Shown here one piece after another: positions 1 to 11,869 of a stretch of 64,000 nt of DNA. How positions within the stretch are numbered: the stretch's first letter is position 1; each line of letters starts with the position of its first letter. The notes under the pieces are model-generated. The model saw nothing but the letters and a program-made list of their open reading frames with translations, did not search any database and was not told the DNA's origin. This DNA comes from Acanthaster planci. Its lineage: Eukaryota > Echinodermata > Asteroidea > Valvatida > Acanthasteridae. The stretch is from assembly GCF_001949145.1 (NCBI RefSeq), contig NW_019091561.1:321059-385058 (forward strand), written 5' to 3'. Both the position numbers and the translations under genes were made by a program.

Positions 1-640
1 TCTGTGGCTCATGCACAGAGGGAGAGAAACTCTCATGCAGAATACCGGGAGTTGAGCATTGTTCAGAGAAGTAAAGAGGTCATTGTAAGGTTGCTCTATT
101 GTCCTGAGGAGAGTGTGTTCGCCACTATGTTGTCAGCCCCTGCCATGTGGATTGTCTGCGGGTCAACTGCATGATCCTTTGTCCTTTCCACTGATGTGTG
201 AAAGCAGAGGCAAGAAAGCCACTTGACTAACTCAAAAATGGAGATGACGTTATCATCCAGAGCCCCTAGCATGACTGTAGTCAGGTCTGGACAGAAAGGA
301 GAATTCTCTTTTCACATCTGAAGAATGTACCTCGATAAGAGGGAAAAAGATGAAATAGGTCAGAAACCACGACAAAGACTTCATGTAACTTAGACAAAGT
401 TGGTTTTAGTCTTTATCAAGCAAGGAGTTCCTAACGGAAGTCTTGTTAAGTCGGATGCATAAGTTGTCTTTAATGGTAGTGCATAACTCTGGAACATATG
501 GAAAGGTGCTGAAGATGTTCATGTCATATTTAAAGTAAGCCGTGTCCTGTATGGCTGCTGGCACCCCGACTGCCCCTGGATTAACTACCAAAAGCATTAA
601 TTTCAGAAACAGACACTTTTTTTTCATTTCGATCACACAA
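1..640 (-). mobile_element. DIRS/Ngaro-like retroelement fragment (RNase H tail)
   Basis: A minus-strand frame ending in a TAG at 96-98 reads through about 80 codons. It ends in a motif of the form IHMAGADNIVANTLSS, which fits the C-terminal RNase H signature H-[IV]-x-G-x-x-N-x-x-A-[DN]-x-L-S of retroelements, preceded by a Trp-Leu-rich helix (LVKWLSCLC). The bases at about 295-510 resemble 18455-18680 (same strand order, shared blocks such as gataagaggga), where a tyrosine-recombinase-like fragment sits. The two are therefore probably copies of one family. The element runs off the left edge. The frame is broken further upstream, so it is not functional. Gypsy RNase H is the alternative; the match to 18 kb makes a DIRS-like source likelier. 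Confidence 0.45.
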
Positions 641-1640
641 GGCTTAATTGGAAGAGATGGCCTAGGTCACCCTCATCATTATAGCAAAATAGTGGACTCA
701 CAGCAGGCTTACTTTTGACGGACCTGGTAAAAGTCACAGTAAACAGACTTGGACACATCCACTTTGAAGTAATCCCATGCACGGACAGTGTGCAGGGCAT
801 GCACAGATTCAGAAGAATAAAAAACTAGATGAGAAGAGCGTAAAATACATGCGTTTGCCTGGGCGCAGCCAGTGGTCACATGAACAGGGCAAAAAATTTT
901 GAACGCACAGAATGCTAGTATGGCGAACATAATTTCTACTTACACTAACTTAAGTGAGCTTTATCCGGGCTAGTCTTCTCCAACAGAAAATGCTTTGATT
1001 GTGGTGATTTGAATAAAGTTTTATAGTAAATTGTGGTGGTCAACAGAACTGCACCAATTTGCCACAGTTGCAAGCAAAGACAGGAACCAGGACAGTCGAG
1101 AGAAAAACCGACCTTCCATGAGTAAGTACATGAGTCAATAGCGTAGGCCTGGGCCTAGCCTATAGGCTAATTGTGCTCTGAGCGGGTAAAGTAATTTAAC
1201 GGCAATAAACAAGACTTATATTATGTTGGTGATATCAGCGTGTATTTCAAGTGTGTATGCTGAAAACATATTATGTAGCACGAAATGTCACAGAGCCTCA
1301 GAGGGGAGGCCCCCCCTTTGTGTCAGCCTTTGTGTTACCAGAATCTCAATTCTATTGAGGCATCTATGTGATCAGTCACAACTATCTAGAGTGTGTATTG
1401 GGTATGGACAGGGAAGGGGATACCTCCCTGTCACATTTCGTGCTGGGTATAATCAAACAAGCTATCAGGCTAGAGGCCTGTCTGAAAATGAATTACATAC
1501 ATGTAGTTGGCAAGATATTAATCAGGAAGCATCACACCAACTTTGTAATTATTATTAATTTTTCCTCAGAAGTACCCTTTGGCACTTTTGCAAGCCTGAA
1601 GAAACCTGTAGAGAGGAGACAATGAGAAGTAATCACAGTT
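641..1640. other. Intergenic/intronic DNA without recognised features
   Basis: I see no splice-bounded exon, repeat end or RNA gene. Short open frames are present in both strands without recognisable domains. Confidence 0.5.
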
Positions 1641-1649
1641 GTAGAGGTG

Positions 1650-1800
1650 GGAGGAAACCCCAGTGAAATATTCTGGGTAAAACCCACAGAATCAGGCAGG
1701 GACTAAAAACACAATCCTCATGTGGGCAGTGCCAGGATTTGAACCCGGACCGCTCAGGTAGAAGGTGAGGAAACAACCACTACGCCAACCTGATTCCCAT
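1650..1800 (-). repeat. tRNA-derived SINE
   Basis: On the minus strand the RNA polymerase III A box (ggttggcgtagtgg, complement of 1777-1790) is followed at the normal spacing by a B box (gggttcaaatcc, complement of 1735-1746). The tRNA-like head is followed by a non-tRNA body containing a tgtgggttttaccc block and a gtttcctccc block, a body type common in marine invertebrate SINEs. No intact 3' tail or target duplication was found. It could be an old tRNA pseudogene, but the conserved body argues for a SINE. Confidence 0.75.
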
Positions 1801-2877
1801 ACATGTGTATGTACTGCAGGGCCAGGACTTCCCTACGTAATGTTTAACTTGAACAAATCTGTTCAAAAGATTGTGTGACAATTTTCATTAACAGTGAGTT
1901 GGGATTTTCGTCATCGAATCATTCTAAGTAGGAACCTTGAATATCAGCTCTTTTCGCTGGTGGAGAATGTTCCTCCAGCTGCGGTGATATGTTTCAACCC
2001 TAGAGGACAACCCAAGAGGATAACAATTAATGAGCACTGATGTTGGATCCCCCATTATTTTACCATGCACCAGTTACTGTTGGAATCCCTTATACTTCGA
2101 GTTGCGCTCTACGATGTTTCTGAAAATCAATACATTTCTTTGCAGGTCATCTGTTTGGGATATTTATCTTTTGTTAGTAGACTTCAACAATACCCTAAAA
2201 TGTGTAAAAAGGAGGGGGTATTTCCACGCATTCAATACACATTCCCTCATGGAGACCCAAAGCAATGAAGATCTGGCTAAATAGAATAAAGTGCACCAAC
2301 AGAGATGGGTCTAAATGGCAACCGACAAAGTATTGTAACAGTGGCACCAACAGACTGGTGCGGGTGCTGGTGTGGCTCTGTGGGGCCGTGCCAAGCCCTG
2401 CCGGTTGGCTTGTTGGGCCCATCCCTGCATTGTCAGCGCAGTAGCACTTTGGGGATTTTCCATTGACCTCTGAGTTTTTCGTGCCAATTCTGGCAAATGT
2501 GTTAGTGTGATTTGATCCGGTGTGAATGTGACAGGAGATCCAGATTTGCTTGTACTTTTATATAAAAACTCTGTGTGTGTTCACCAGTTGTTGAGGTGTA
2601 ATAAAGACTTGAGGACAAGCATTTGTGCCCTTTTTCAGATGTGTGCACCCCCCCGAAAAAGAGCAGCGATGTTACAGTATATACAACAGACTGTGCAGCA
2701 ATTACTTTCCTGCTGAATTCAAGAAAATGCTGCCCCATACATATTTGAAGATTATCTAGGTCATTTAAACCGGTAATAATGCTTAAATTATGTAATGCAA
2801 CTTGAAGTTTACGCAAGTATGGAATAAAGCTTGTGGTTTCACTGTTTTCCTCGTTTAACTGTCTTTTTTTTTTTCAG

Positions 2878-3331
2878 CCCATACTCTCAAGCTTGGACTT
2901 CAACCGCCAACGAAGAAGAAGGAAACACCTCCTATGGAAGATCCATTTCTGATCCCAGCCGACAAGGCGTCTGGCTCTGGTGAGCACATGATGGCTGAAC
3001 ATGCATACAGTCATCCTCAAATGATGACTTATTAGGGAAGCTCAGGAAGGCATCGCCCATCTGGAGAAGAAAAAACAAAAAGTTGCAGAAGACAAACCCG
3101 CAGTTAACAACCAAGTCTGCATCTGTGAAGGGCATCGTTCACAGACTGAAAAAGGAAGGACTTGTTCCCGATGACAAGGTTCAACTAATCCAGTCAAAGT
3201 TCACTAACCTGCAGTTTGGACTCGCAAACAGTTTATCATCAAACTTCAATCGACTATGTGGCCCAGAGATAAGGAACTTTGCATTGTACCTGTCCTACTG
3301 CTTGAAAAAGCTTAGGAATTCAACATTATGA
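2878..3331 (+). pseudogene. THAP9/P-element transposase-like exon, decayed
   Basis: A strong acceptor (ten T followed by ttttcag, ending 2877) opens an exon-like frame rich in Lys and Pro. It contains an EHAYSHP block and then a basic coiled-coil-like stretch (KLRKASPIWRRKNKKLQKTN) and VHRLKKEGLVPDDKVQL. It ends near EIRNFALYLSYC, which fits the r-x-FA-x-x-L-x-FYSPKAY region that follows the coiled coil in THAP9/P-element transposases. A TAG at about 3028-3030 with a one-base frame change separates the two halves, and the frame stops at 3331 before any catalytic core. No THAP zinc domain was found upstream. It is a remnant of a P-like transposon or a retired THAP gene, with moderate confidence in the family. 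Confidence 0.5.
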
Positions 3332-3483
3332 AAACTAGTTTATGTTTTTATTAATACTGTTGTGGTTTTATTCTTGTATTTGTTAACAAGGCCTGGCCAA
3401 TATGAGCTGTGGTGGCTTGAAGCCCCAATGGCATAGAAGCGCAGTAAGGTCTGTGGAACCCAAAGAAGAATTAATGGGTGCCA

Positions 3484-4143
3484 GGGTGTCATGGCTCGAT
3501 GGCGCACCAGGCGGGTGAGGCCCCAGCACTCACATGACTTTGGTATCTGCATGAGGAGGAGTACGCACAGGGGCCGCCAGAGAAGTGGTCTTCTTGGATG
3601 ATGTCAAACGGCAGGTAGTACTCTTCAGCATTGCCAGGGGAACACTGGCTTGAGTGCAGTATGGATTCCTCTGATGATGATATCATGATAGTAGCACAGG
3701 CCTGGGAGATGTCTGATGGGGTACTCTCTTGGGGGCCTCGGCTGGCTCGCCACATCAGCAATTGACCAAGGAAACAGGGTCCTTGCCAGATCCCGGTGGT
3801 TTCCCTACTCGCGTCTTCCACAGTCGACCACGGAGCTTCCCTGTCAGCTCCATGGGGACAAACAAACCAGGGCCAGGCCAGATCCTGGCTGGAACCCCAT
3901 GGATGACAGCAAGGCTTTTTTCTTGTCCTGGTGGCCAGAGAAGACAGGGGAGTATGACAGATTCTGACAGTGACCCCCTTAATTCAACCAGCTAAGGTCT
4001 GCAATTTATCGGTAGGGTAGACAGAGGAGTAGCTAGAACGAACCTTGTAGTACCAATGGTAAACACCTACAGGGTGCACATACAAGAAAACAGAAGAAAA
4101 GAACACAAAATATACACGAAAAGAACACTCTTACCAATAAATG
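3484..4143. repeat. Repeat family C, copy 1
   Basis: This block aligns end to end, in the same orientation, with 48662-49344. Shared blocks include gcgcaccaggcgggtgaggcccc, gagaagtggt, gggtactctct, aacagggtcctt, cagtcgac, and a common end in gaaaagaacactcttaccaataaat. By eye identity is roughly 75-80%. No long open frame survives. A more diverged relative lies at 27.1-28.3 kb directly before a DIRS reverse transcriptase fragment. The family may therefore be the 5' (terminal repeat and gag) part of a tyrosine-recombinase retroelement; that link is inference. Confidence 0.7.
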
Positions 4144-4149
4144 CAAGGT

Positions 4150-4375
4150 AATACGTTGGAACGCCGCTATAATGAACACGACGGGGTCCATGCTAAATGT
4201 TCGGTACAGCGGTCTTTCAGTATAGCAAAATTTACTGCCGAAAATTTCGTTGCCATATTGAATAGCACCCTCTCTTTTCTAACTGAAGTGCACCCTCCTG
4301 TGACACTATGGTTCACTGTTTTCGTGATGTTTTGCAATTGCATTCACGTTTAAGGTTTCTAAAAATGTATCTGTT
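4150..4375 (+). repeat. MITE-like repeat with gaacgccRctataaYgaac end, copy 1
   Basis: About 225 bases match the reverse complement of 29676-29900. The outer end (acgttggaacgccgctataatgaac) resembles terminal repeats of pogo/Tc1-type DNA transposons, and a second acagcgg motif lies about 60 bases inside. The opposite end lacks an obvious inverted copy, so the element may be truncated. It abuts the end of repeat family C. Confidence 0.6.
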
Positions 4376-5315
4376 GATTATTTTTGTTTTTTATTAAATC
4401 TGAAGTTGCAAAATTGAATTCAAGTTTATCCTAAAAGTTGTGAAGCTACAGCTCAGGACCAATCTTCGATGCATGCTGTGGTGAATCTTGGTGGCTTGTG
4501 TATCAGCGGCGCCCTCTTTAGCCTAATGTTAGTGCAATGCCACAGTGTGCGTGCGGTTTTCTTCTGCAACTGCCGATCATGCAGAGTTGAAAAACCAGTA
4601 TCCATTTGATACCATTGGCAGATTAACCGTGCGTGCCCTGGCCGTTACTAGGAGATGACTTTGGACAAGTGTGGACCAATGTACCCAGTTTCTTAACTAG
4701 TTCATTACAATTAACTCTTCAACAACTAGTGGCTTTTCCTTCTAAGCCTTGGGGAAATAATGGCCACTTGTCACTTGCAAAATAAGTGTGGTTTGGTTTG
4801 CATTGCCTTCCAGAACCAGCTTTTTTCATATGTGCACTTCAAGTAATTTAAGAGGTTCAATTTAATTTATTTTAAATTTTATTCATTCGTGGCTTTCTTA
4901 ATTGAAATTGTTTATTACTGTTATCTTGTATTATGTTATTTAATATTAATATTGTTTTAATTTCATTAATTTTTTGCATTTATAATTATATAATTAATGT
5001 CTTTTTAATTGTTTCCTGTTTCATATTTAACTACTTGGAAAGCTCCTTGACAGAAACTATGCTTTTCTTGGGCAATCAAGCAGGAGCTGGTTAAATATTG
5101 TGTCCTATATGTTTTGTTTCAGATGTTAAGATGTACAGGAATACATCATGGGTATAGGGAGCTTTGAAGAGAGGTAGACCTGTTGTCTGGCTGCTGCTTC
5201 CTTCCTTCTTACTTGTAGGAAAAATGCATACTAGCCTTCCTCCATCTCCTGAATCTCTCAGTGTGGCTCCTAGTGCCGTACTCTGGGACCTCACCTCAGC
5301 AGGTGTGCTAAACCA
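4376..5315. other. AT-rich spacer
   Basis: A very AT-rich tract lies at about 4860-5030 (runs of taattt and ttaata). No gene or element end is recognised in this stretch. Confidence 0.5.
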
Positions 5316-5319
5316 TATG

Positions 5320-7322
5320 AAGGGGTGATGTTAACACAGCATCATTGGGCGAAGAACCTCCAAGATGCAGGTTACCAGCCAGGGTGGAAGAAGTTCACAA
5401 CAAACTCAAAGGCTATGTGTTCGGGACCAGGGCAACTAGCTAGTTGGACGATATTGCTTGTGGTATGGCATGGCGAGGTACTGGCTCCGCTATGCGACAT
5501 TGCCCAAGAAACACTACATGAAGATGACAACAACCAACAATCATTCCATTCAAGATCGGTTGTCGCCTAGATTCAGGACTGCCACTTCTACTGATGGTCA
5601 TCAGGGCAGGGGTGGAAATATGCTACTGGTGGACCAAAGTAAATTCGTGCCAGGAATAAGATCACTATTGGCACATGGAATGTGAGAACATTGAGAAAAG
5701 CCGGGAAAAGTTAAGAGTTAGAATATGAATGGAAAGATACCACAGGAACATACTGGGACTCTGTGAAGTACAATGGAAGAACTTTGGAGAAACATCTACC
5801 CAGAGGGCCACAAACTCTACTACAGTGACAGGAAAGATCAACATCAACAAGGAATTGAGATTTTTGTTCACAAAAACACTGTGGATACTGCCATAGGATG
5901 CCGACCGATCTCCACTGAACTCATGCCAATCGTTTGAGGGCTTTACCATTAAACATCATAATTACCACCAACAGCAGAGCATGATAATGAAAAAGTTGAA
6001 GACTTCTACACCGACTATAAGAAGCCCTTGATGGAACTCCAAAGAAAGACATCATTCTGGTGCAAGTTGATTAGAATGCAAAGGTAGGAGAAGATGCATC
6101 TAAGGACTGGGAACAAGTATGTTGGCCATCCTGCAGCACCAACGATAGAGGTTTGAGGCTCCTAGAGTACACCAGCTACAACAACCTCAAGCTGATGAAC
6201 ACTTTGGGCCCACACAAGGCATCAAGGAGGTGCACCTAGCACAGCCCAGGGGGAATTAATCACAACCAGACTAAATCATGGTCAAACATCGCTTCACGTC
6301 CAGAGTCAACATTGGTAAGACCAGAAACTTTCTAAGAGCCGACATTCGAAGTGACAATAAGCTTGTGATTATTATTGTAGAGAGCCTCTACAAAAAGGCC
6401 ACAAGCACAGTCTTCTTCAATAACAACATTGGAGTATGGTTCCAAATGACAGTTGGAGTATGCCAAGGCTGTCTGCACTCCCTACGCTTTTCAATACCTT
6501 TTGGAGTGGATGCGCACACTTGAAGATCATGAAAGATTGGAGGCTCATGATCGGAGGCAGAACAATCACAAACTTACTTTTGCCGAACAGCAGCTTGTCC
6601 ACCGGAAAAGACCTCCTCAGCATACAGCAAGGAGATCAGTTTGGAGGAAACTAACTTGATATCCAAAACACCAATGGCATTACTGTTGACATAAAAGTCA
6701 ACAATCAGAAGCTTGAGATCCACTACAGCTTCAAATACCTGGGAGCCACAGTAGCAGATGAAGGATCAAAACCTGAAATTCTCTCCAGGATAGCTCAGAC
6801 CACAACTTCAATAACCGAACTGAAAAACCATCTAGACCGACAGGAACTTCTCAATCAAATCCAAGATCAGACTGATGCATTCCTTGGTCATGTAAATCTT
6901 GTTCTATGCTTGTGAATCCTGGACCGTCACAGCGGACATTGAAAGAGCAGTTGAGTTGACTTCTAAAAAGTACTTGGCATCTCCTCCAGCGACCACATAA
7001 CCAATGAAAAAGTCAACAGATGAGTTGAAAATGAAATTGGACCATGCATCCATAAGTAGAAAAATGCCAGCTGAAGTGGAATGGACATGTCACCCATTCA
7101 TCAGTCCTTGCCAAGACAATCCTACAAGGCATGGTCCGACGAGGAAGAAAATGAACAAGACAGAAGAAGAATTGGGAAGATAACATCAGAGAGTGGACAG
7201 GCATTGAGCTGAAGGAAACACTAAGAAAAGCCGAGGACTGAGAGGAATGAAGGAAGCTGGTTGTAAAATCTTCTGAGGGGCCCCTACGGTCAGCCTGACT
7301 ACGGGATCCATAACCGTAACCG
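5320..7322 (+). mobile_element. RTE-like non-LTR retrotransposon, decayed
   Basis: The AP-endonuclease start TWNVRT lies at about 5673-5690. It is followed by endonuclease blocks near 6060-6260 (NAKVGEDASKDW, ERGL-like RGLRLLEYTSYNNLKL, TLGPHKASRR) and at 6278 a VKHRFTSRVNIGKTR block. The reverse transcriptase follows after a deletion, with VCQGCLHS at about 6460, then an IGGRTITN block and FKYLGATVADEGSKPEILSR near 6730-6805. The element ends in RGPYGQPDYG at about 7276-7305. Several frame changes and stops are present, the FADD box is lost to a frameshift, and part of the palm domain is missing, so it cannot be active. The layout is that of the RTE-type endonuclease/reverse transcriptase proteins abundant in lancelets and sea urchins. 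Confidence 0.85.
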
Positions 7323-8040
7323 TTTAGAAGTATCTTTGTGGGTTGAATGTCTTTGTAAATGTACCCCGAAAAGAGGAAATAAATGAAAATGTTTTCAGTT
7401 GGGGTAGGGGACAAGACATTTTACCCCATAAAGGGTACAATAAACTATACTTGACACAACCTGTTGAGAAGGTAAAAATATTGCTCAAACTCACTTGGAT
7501 TTCGGGGGCACCATACATGTCTCAAGGTGGATTGATTACTAGACGGGTTCCTTTCCAATAAGAGTGAAGTATTACTTGTGTGCTTCATGCAAACGTCTGG
7601 TAGTTGCGCTTGATGCTAAACTCTGAAATCATCTTGAGCCAGTTCTGGGAATGGTACTTTTGGTCAAGGCTTCAAACAATAAACATCCACGTTCGATTGA
7701 AATTAATTCTTCTTGTTTCTACAGTGTTCCGAGTCAGAAGATATTATGGGTGGAGATATGTAATTCATGGTGGCATCATCCAAACTTTATCGTTTCACTT
7801 TGGGAACTTGTTTATCTTTTTTTTTTTGCAAGTATTACCGGTAATTAAGAATTCCTCTGTGAGTACCGCGAGAACTGTAGCCAAGAAGATGATGCCAATT
7901 GGTAGGCTAAGGCTCACACGGGCTGCTACACAGCTTACACAGGGACGCAGCCCATAAAGAGAGCTCACAAAACCCTGTTTGCCCCACCAGAAGACAAGAC
8001 ACATTAGGAAGGACAGTGACGCGATGTTAAAGGGAAGCCA
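7323..8040. other. Unassigned spacer between retroelements
   Basis: No recognisable element end, exon or RNA gene was found between the RTE-like LINE and the gag of the next element. Confidence 0.4.
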
Positions 8041-9544
8041 AGGTGAGAAAAGTGCCACTGAGATATCATGTAAAGAAGCAACGGCTACTACAGTGCTGAG
8101 ATATCATGTTAACAAGCAACGGCAAACACGGTGCTGCACACACCTGTAGGGTTGCCATGTTAGTTTGCAAATGTGGTCCAGCATGCACTAGTGGGCATAC
8201 CATGTCAGACTGCAGTTAAAGTGCAGCATGTGCTGACAGGAATGACAAATCAGCATGCAAATGCAGTCCATCACACACCAATTGGAATACCAAGTCAGCC
8301 TGCAAATGCAGTCCAGCGCACAACAATTGGGATGCCCAGTCGGTGCCAATGTGGTCCAGCCCACATCTGAGCGAGGAGTACAGAGTCAGCCTGCACATTC
8401 TGCAGCATTTATGACCGGGGTGATGATGACCACAATATTTTCTGCTGCATCCTGCACTGGAGGAGTGTCTGGGTTGGTAGCCAGTGCTTCAGCTGTTATG
8501 CCTCCTCCTGTCAAGGTTCCGGTGGGTTTTGTCCATGGATGAGTAATGCACTATTTACAAGTACATTGGGTACAGATACAGCAGAAGGGGCATTTATTCC
8601 TTGTGGTCCTACCGTTACTTCTCCATCGTCGATGACATCTGGCATTATACATTGGACCTTAGCTTATATTAGTTCCAGCACAGGGGGGTGGAAAAGTGCA
8701 TGAGGCCCCATTATACACAGGTGGCTGTAGCTTGCCCATTTATGTGGTTGTGCCAGCCCCCCATATAAGCACCACACCACTTGAGACACATTTGCCCCAT
8801 ACTTGGGGAACTCAGAGCAGCGCAGCAAGTGGAATGGGCAGCAGTACATGTACTAGCGAACTTAGATCAAGAGAGAATGCTGGACTTTTGGCCTTCCCTA
8901 TTAGTACTCTAGCACGGATTGCAATCAGTGGGGTATTCGGGAATCCCAAACCTATCCAGCACATTGAGTCAATTTCCTTGATTGGGGGACATGTTTCTCA
9001 GGCTGTGAAAGAGGGTAGCACACCAGAAGTAGTTGTGCAGTCTATCAAAGCCACTGAAGTCATGCTTGTTATTGACAATAAGATGTTATTGTGTTTGAAC
9101 TAGTCCAAAACAAGCCGTACAACTTGATGCATGGGACACAGGTTGTCAGCTTTCCATGAATTCATGGCCTTTTACCTGGTAAGGTTTCCTCAATGGGTCC
9201 AGGAACTTCTTAAACATACTGAGATTGTGCTCATGGCATCAGTCCAGTTCCCTGGCAGGAGTTAGCAAGTATATGATGAACAATTTTGTCTTTTGCTGGA
9301 AGCTCAACCTAAGAAATCCTGGGGTGAGCTACAGGTTGAATTATGGCTAAAAGTAGCATCTTGTGAGGCAACTCTTTCAGCGGCAATATGGGTCCCGCCG
9401 AGCACAGGGAATCCCAGAGACATGTGCTTTGCATTTAATAGTCCGAATGAATGTAAATTTTTGGGCTGTAAATATCAACACAAATGTGCCAGAGGCTCCT
9501 GTTCCGGGCATGGGGCACCTATAAGCCAAAAGCAGGACAGCTAA
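8041..9544 (+). mobile_element. DIRS/Ngaro-type gag, decayed
   Basis: One reading frame can be followed through 8255-9544 with a handful of stops. It is Pro/Ala/Ser-rich at first. Near 9140-9290 comes a helical block (HEFMAFYLVRFPQW, QVYDEQFCLL), then KKSWGELQVELWLKV at about 9305-9355. It ends with a Cys/His cluster (C-x8-C-x5-C-x3-H-x-C-x4-C) at about 9425-9500. The order of a YDxxFR-like block, W-x-E-x-x-x-ELWL, then a C-rich finger is the hallmark of the ORF1/gag of metazoan DIRS and Ngaro elements, which bind the element RNA. No reverse transcriptase follows, because the satellite at 9.6 kb begins right after. In-frame stops at about 8540 and 9101 show it is dead. Confidence 0.65.
8150..8370 (+). 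repeat. 45-base coding minisatellite in the gag region
   Basis: About five units of 45 bases run from 8150 to 8370, recognisable by the recurring (g)caaatgcagtccagc / ggaataccaagtcagc blocks. The period is 15 codons and the 8173-8370 frame stays open, giving 15-residue peptide repeats that each begin V-[QH]-[HR] and carry [IM]-[GP] in the middle. Units differ by several substitutions, so the array is old or under little constraint. Confidence 0.75.
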
Positions 9545-9623
9545 AAGCATTACCAACCAGGAGGCAAAAGGTAGATAGGGCAAATGGACTACGGGACAGG
9601 ATTAAAAGTACATTGACCGTTGT

Positions 9624-10990
9624 GACTGAGGTGGGAAGAATTAATATATTGTTTGGGGGTTGGGGACTTGAAATACAAAAAATGGCACTATGGCAGGGGG
9701 AAAAAATAAATGCCAAAAGACTGGTGGTCCTCGTTTGAATAGAAAAAATAAGTTGAGATGGGAAGGATGAATATTTTTGGTGGGTTGGGAGCTCCGCATA
9801 AAAAAAAAATGTGTGGTGGTGCAGGGAAAAAATAAAACCACACGGATCTAGGTGTGGATTGAAAAGAAATGCTCGAAATTTTAAAAAATGTTGTCAAAAT
9901 AAACAACACATGGTCTAGGTTTGGATAGCAAAGAAATGCTGAGGTGGGAAGAATTGATGTATTTGACGGGAAGGATGTGTGAGAGAAAAAAAACAGCAGT
10001 GGCCAGGAAACATGACAGCCACATGTGGTCCATGGTTTGGGGTGGATTTATTCTAGAAATTTTTATCTTCTGGATTTGCCGAGCCACTTTTTCATTCTTC
10101 ACTTGCACAACTGCCCAATTATTTTATTCAAAGCACCCAACCCTCGGCATTTTTCTAAGGCTTTTATTTTTTTTCTGTGCCACGGCTGTTTTTTTATTTG
10201 GAGGACCAAACCTGCCAAAATGATTAATTCTTCCCTCCGCGGCGTTTCTTTTCTATCAAAACCATGACTACCTGTGGTTTTTATTTTTTTCCGGCACCAC
10301 TGCATATTTTATTCGGAGCATCCATCCCAACCTATCAAAATATATTCATTCTTTCCTCCGCGGCATTTATTTTCTATCCACACCTACACCACTTGTGGTT
10401 TTTCTTTTTCCCGGCACCACTGCATTTTTTATTCCGAGCACCCAACCCGCCAATAATATTAATTCGTTCCTCCTTGGTATTTATTTTCTATCCACACCTC
10501 AACCACTTGTGCTTTTTATTTTCCCCCCTGCACAACTGTATTTTTGTTGTTGTTGGAGTATCCATCCCAATCCATCAAACTATATTCATTCTTTCCTCCT
10601 TGGCATTTATTTTCTATCCAAACCTAGACCACGTGTGGTTTTAAAATTTTTCACAGCACCTCTGCATTTTTTAGTCGGAGCGCCCAACCAGCCAATATCA
10701 ATTCTTCCCTTGGCGGCATTTCTTTTCTATCAAAACCTTGACCACTTGTTTTTATTTTTTCCCGTAACCGCTGCATTTTTATTCGGAGCGTCTATCCCAA
10801 CCCATCAATCAATAAATTCTTTCCTCCTTGGCGTTTTTTCTGTTCAAACAAAGATCACACGTGGTTTTTATTTTTTCCTGTACCCCTTCACATTTTTTTC
10901 TTATCCCAAGCACCCAACTGATCAAAATATATTTCTTTCCTCCTCGACATTTTTAACGAAAACCTTGACCAGAATCGTTTTTATTAAGAA
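9624..10990. repeat. ~120-base satellite array with internal orientation switch
   Basis: From about 10260 to 10990 units of close to 120 bases repeat: ccggcaccac recurs at 10291 and 10411, and tccatcccaa at 10321 and 10561. Each unit holds a T-rich ggtttttatttttt block, a cactgcatttttt block, a ggagc-aacccaaccc block and cattctttcctcc. From 9624 to about 10020 the same unit occurs in reverse complement (gatgggaaggatgaatatttttggtgggttggg). The switch lies near 10030. Because 120 is divisible by three, the forward block stays open for 126 and 200 codons, giving Phe/Pro-rich frames that I regard as a by-product rather than a gene. Confidence 0.85.
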
Positions 10991-11739
10991 CGTATAAAAT
11001 GTGGGAAGTCAGTACATCAAAGGGGCAACTTGAGCGTTTTCTAAGAGGAAGGAAAAAATCTTATCGGACCAAGCACTGTTGACACTTATTTAGCCAAGAC
11101 TCAAGAACAGCTTGTATGAATGTTTTTCACATCTTTGCTGTGACTTTGTTGTGACCCTTCTCGCACGCGCAGGAACGGCCATTTAACATAACAATATCAA
11201 TATCAACTCATGCAAGGGAACGGGCAGGAACGCATTCGGAAATGCTCTTCGGAACAGGGGTGAACGGGAGGGTGTGCAGAACGGAAGGCAATGCATGCAG
11301 ACGCGTTCGAACGGTCACTGTATTTTTGATCCCGTCCCTTACCTGCCTGAGCATCGCATCACCAGGGCACTTGTTCAATATTTTTATCTCAACTTCTTGA
11401 GACTGCCCCTCATGTTTCTATTGCATGTGTTTGTGCAACGTCGACGACTTCCCCCTCCTTCCTTATGGGGGTCCCCCGCATCGTGGCTCATCGAGGGAAA
11501 TACAATGCACGTCAGATTGTTCTTCAAGGACACATTCAAGCATTTGCACCTGACGAGGGGCGGGAGACACCTGAAAATTTGTATTTAAGTAAGTTCCCAC
11601 AGGGTGATATGGCTTTAAGAGAGGTAAATAAGGTGTCAGGAGAATCCCTGTACAAGGTCAGGAACATAGTAAAGTGTATCAAACTTTGCACATGTTTTGA
11701 GTAAACTTTGTACACTTTTTTCCCCTCTATGAAAAAGAA
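10991..11739. other. Spacer, nothing recognised
   Basis: No exon, repeat end or RNA gene was seen here. Confidence 0.4.
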
Positions 11740-11862
11740 ACTTGACAAGTGGGAAATTTTTTCATACATTTTTCACAAGTGGGAAAATTTTTCACAGGCA
11801 TTTTTTCACAATTGGGAAATTGGACTGTGAATGTGAATTCTTTTCACAATTTTTCCCAGTCA
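11740..11862 (+). repeat. ~33-base minisatellite (cacaagtgggaaattttt)
   Basis: At least three diverged units of about 33 bases, each with cacaa(g/t)tgggaaa followed by a T tract and cacagcattt. A reverse-complement-like echo (ttcccag...cattttcacatgg) follows at about 11855-11872. Confidence 0.65.
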
Positions 11863-11869
11863 TTTTCAC

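Noticed and set aside
7013-7414. 133-codon minus-strand hydrophobic frame
   Set aside because: Antisense to the RTE-like reverse transcriptase end, with no domain.
10264-10997. 126- and 200-codon Phe/Pro-rich frames
   Set aside because: They follow from the 120-base satellite, whose period is divisible by three; no start context or domain.
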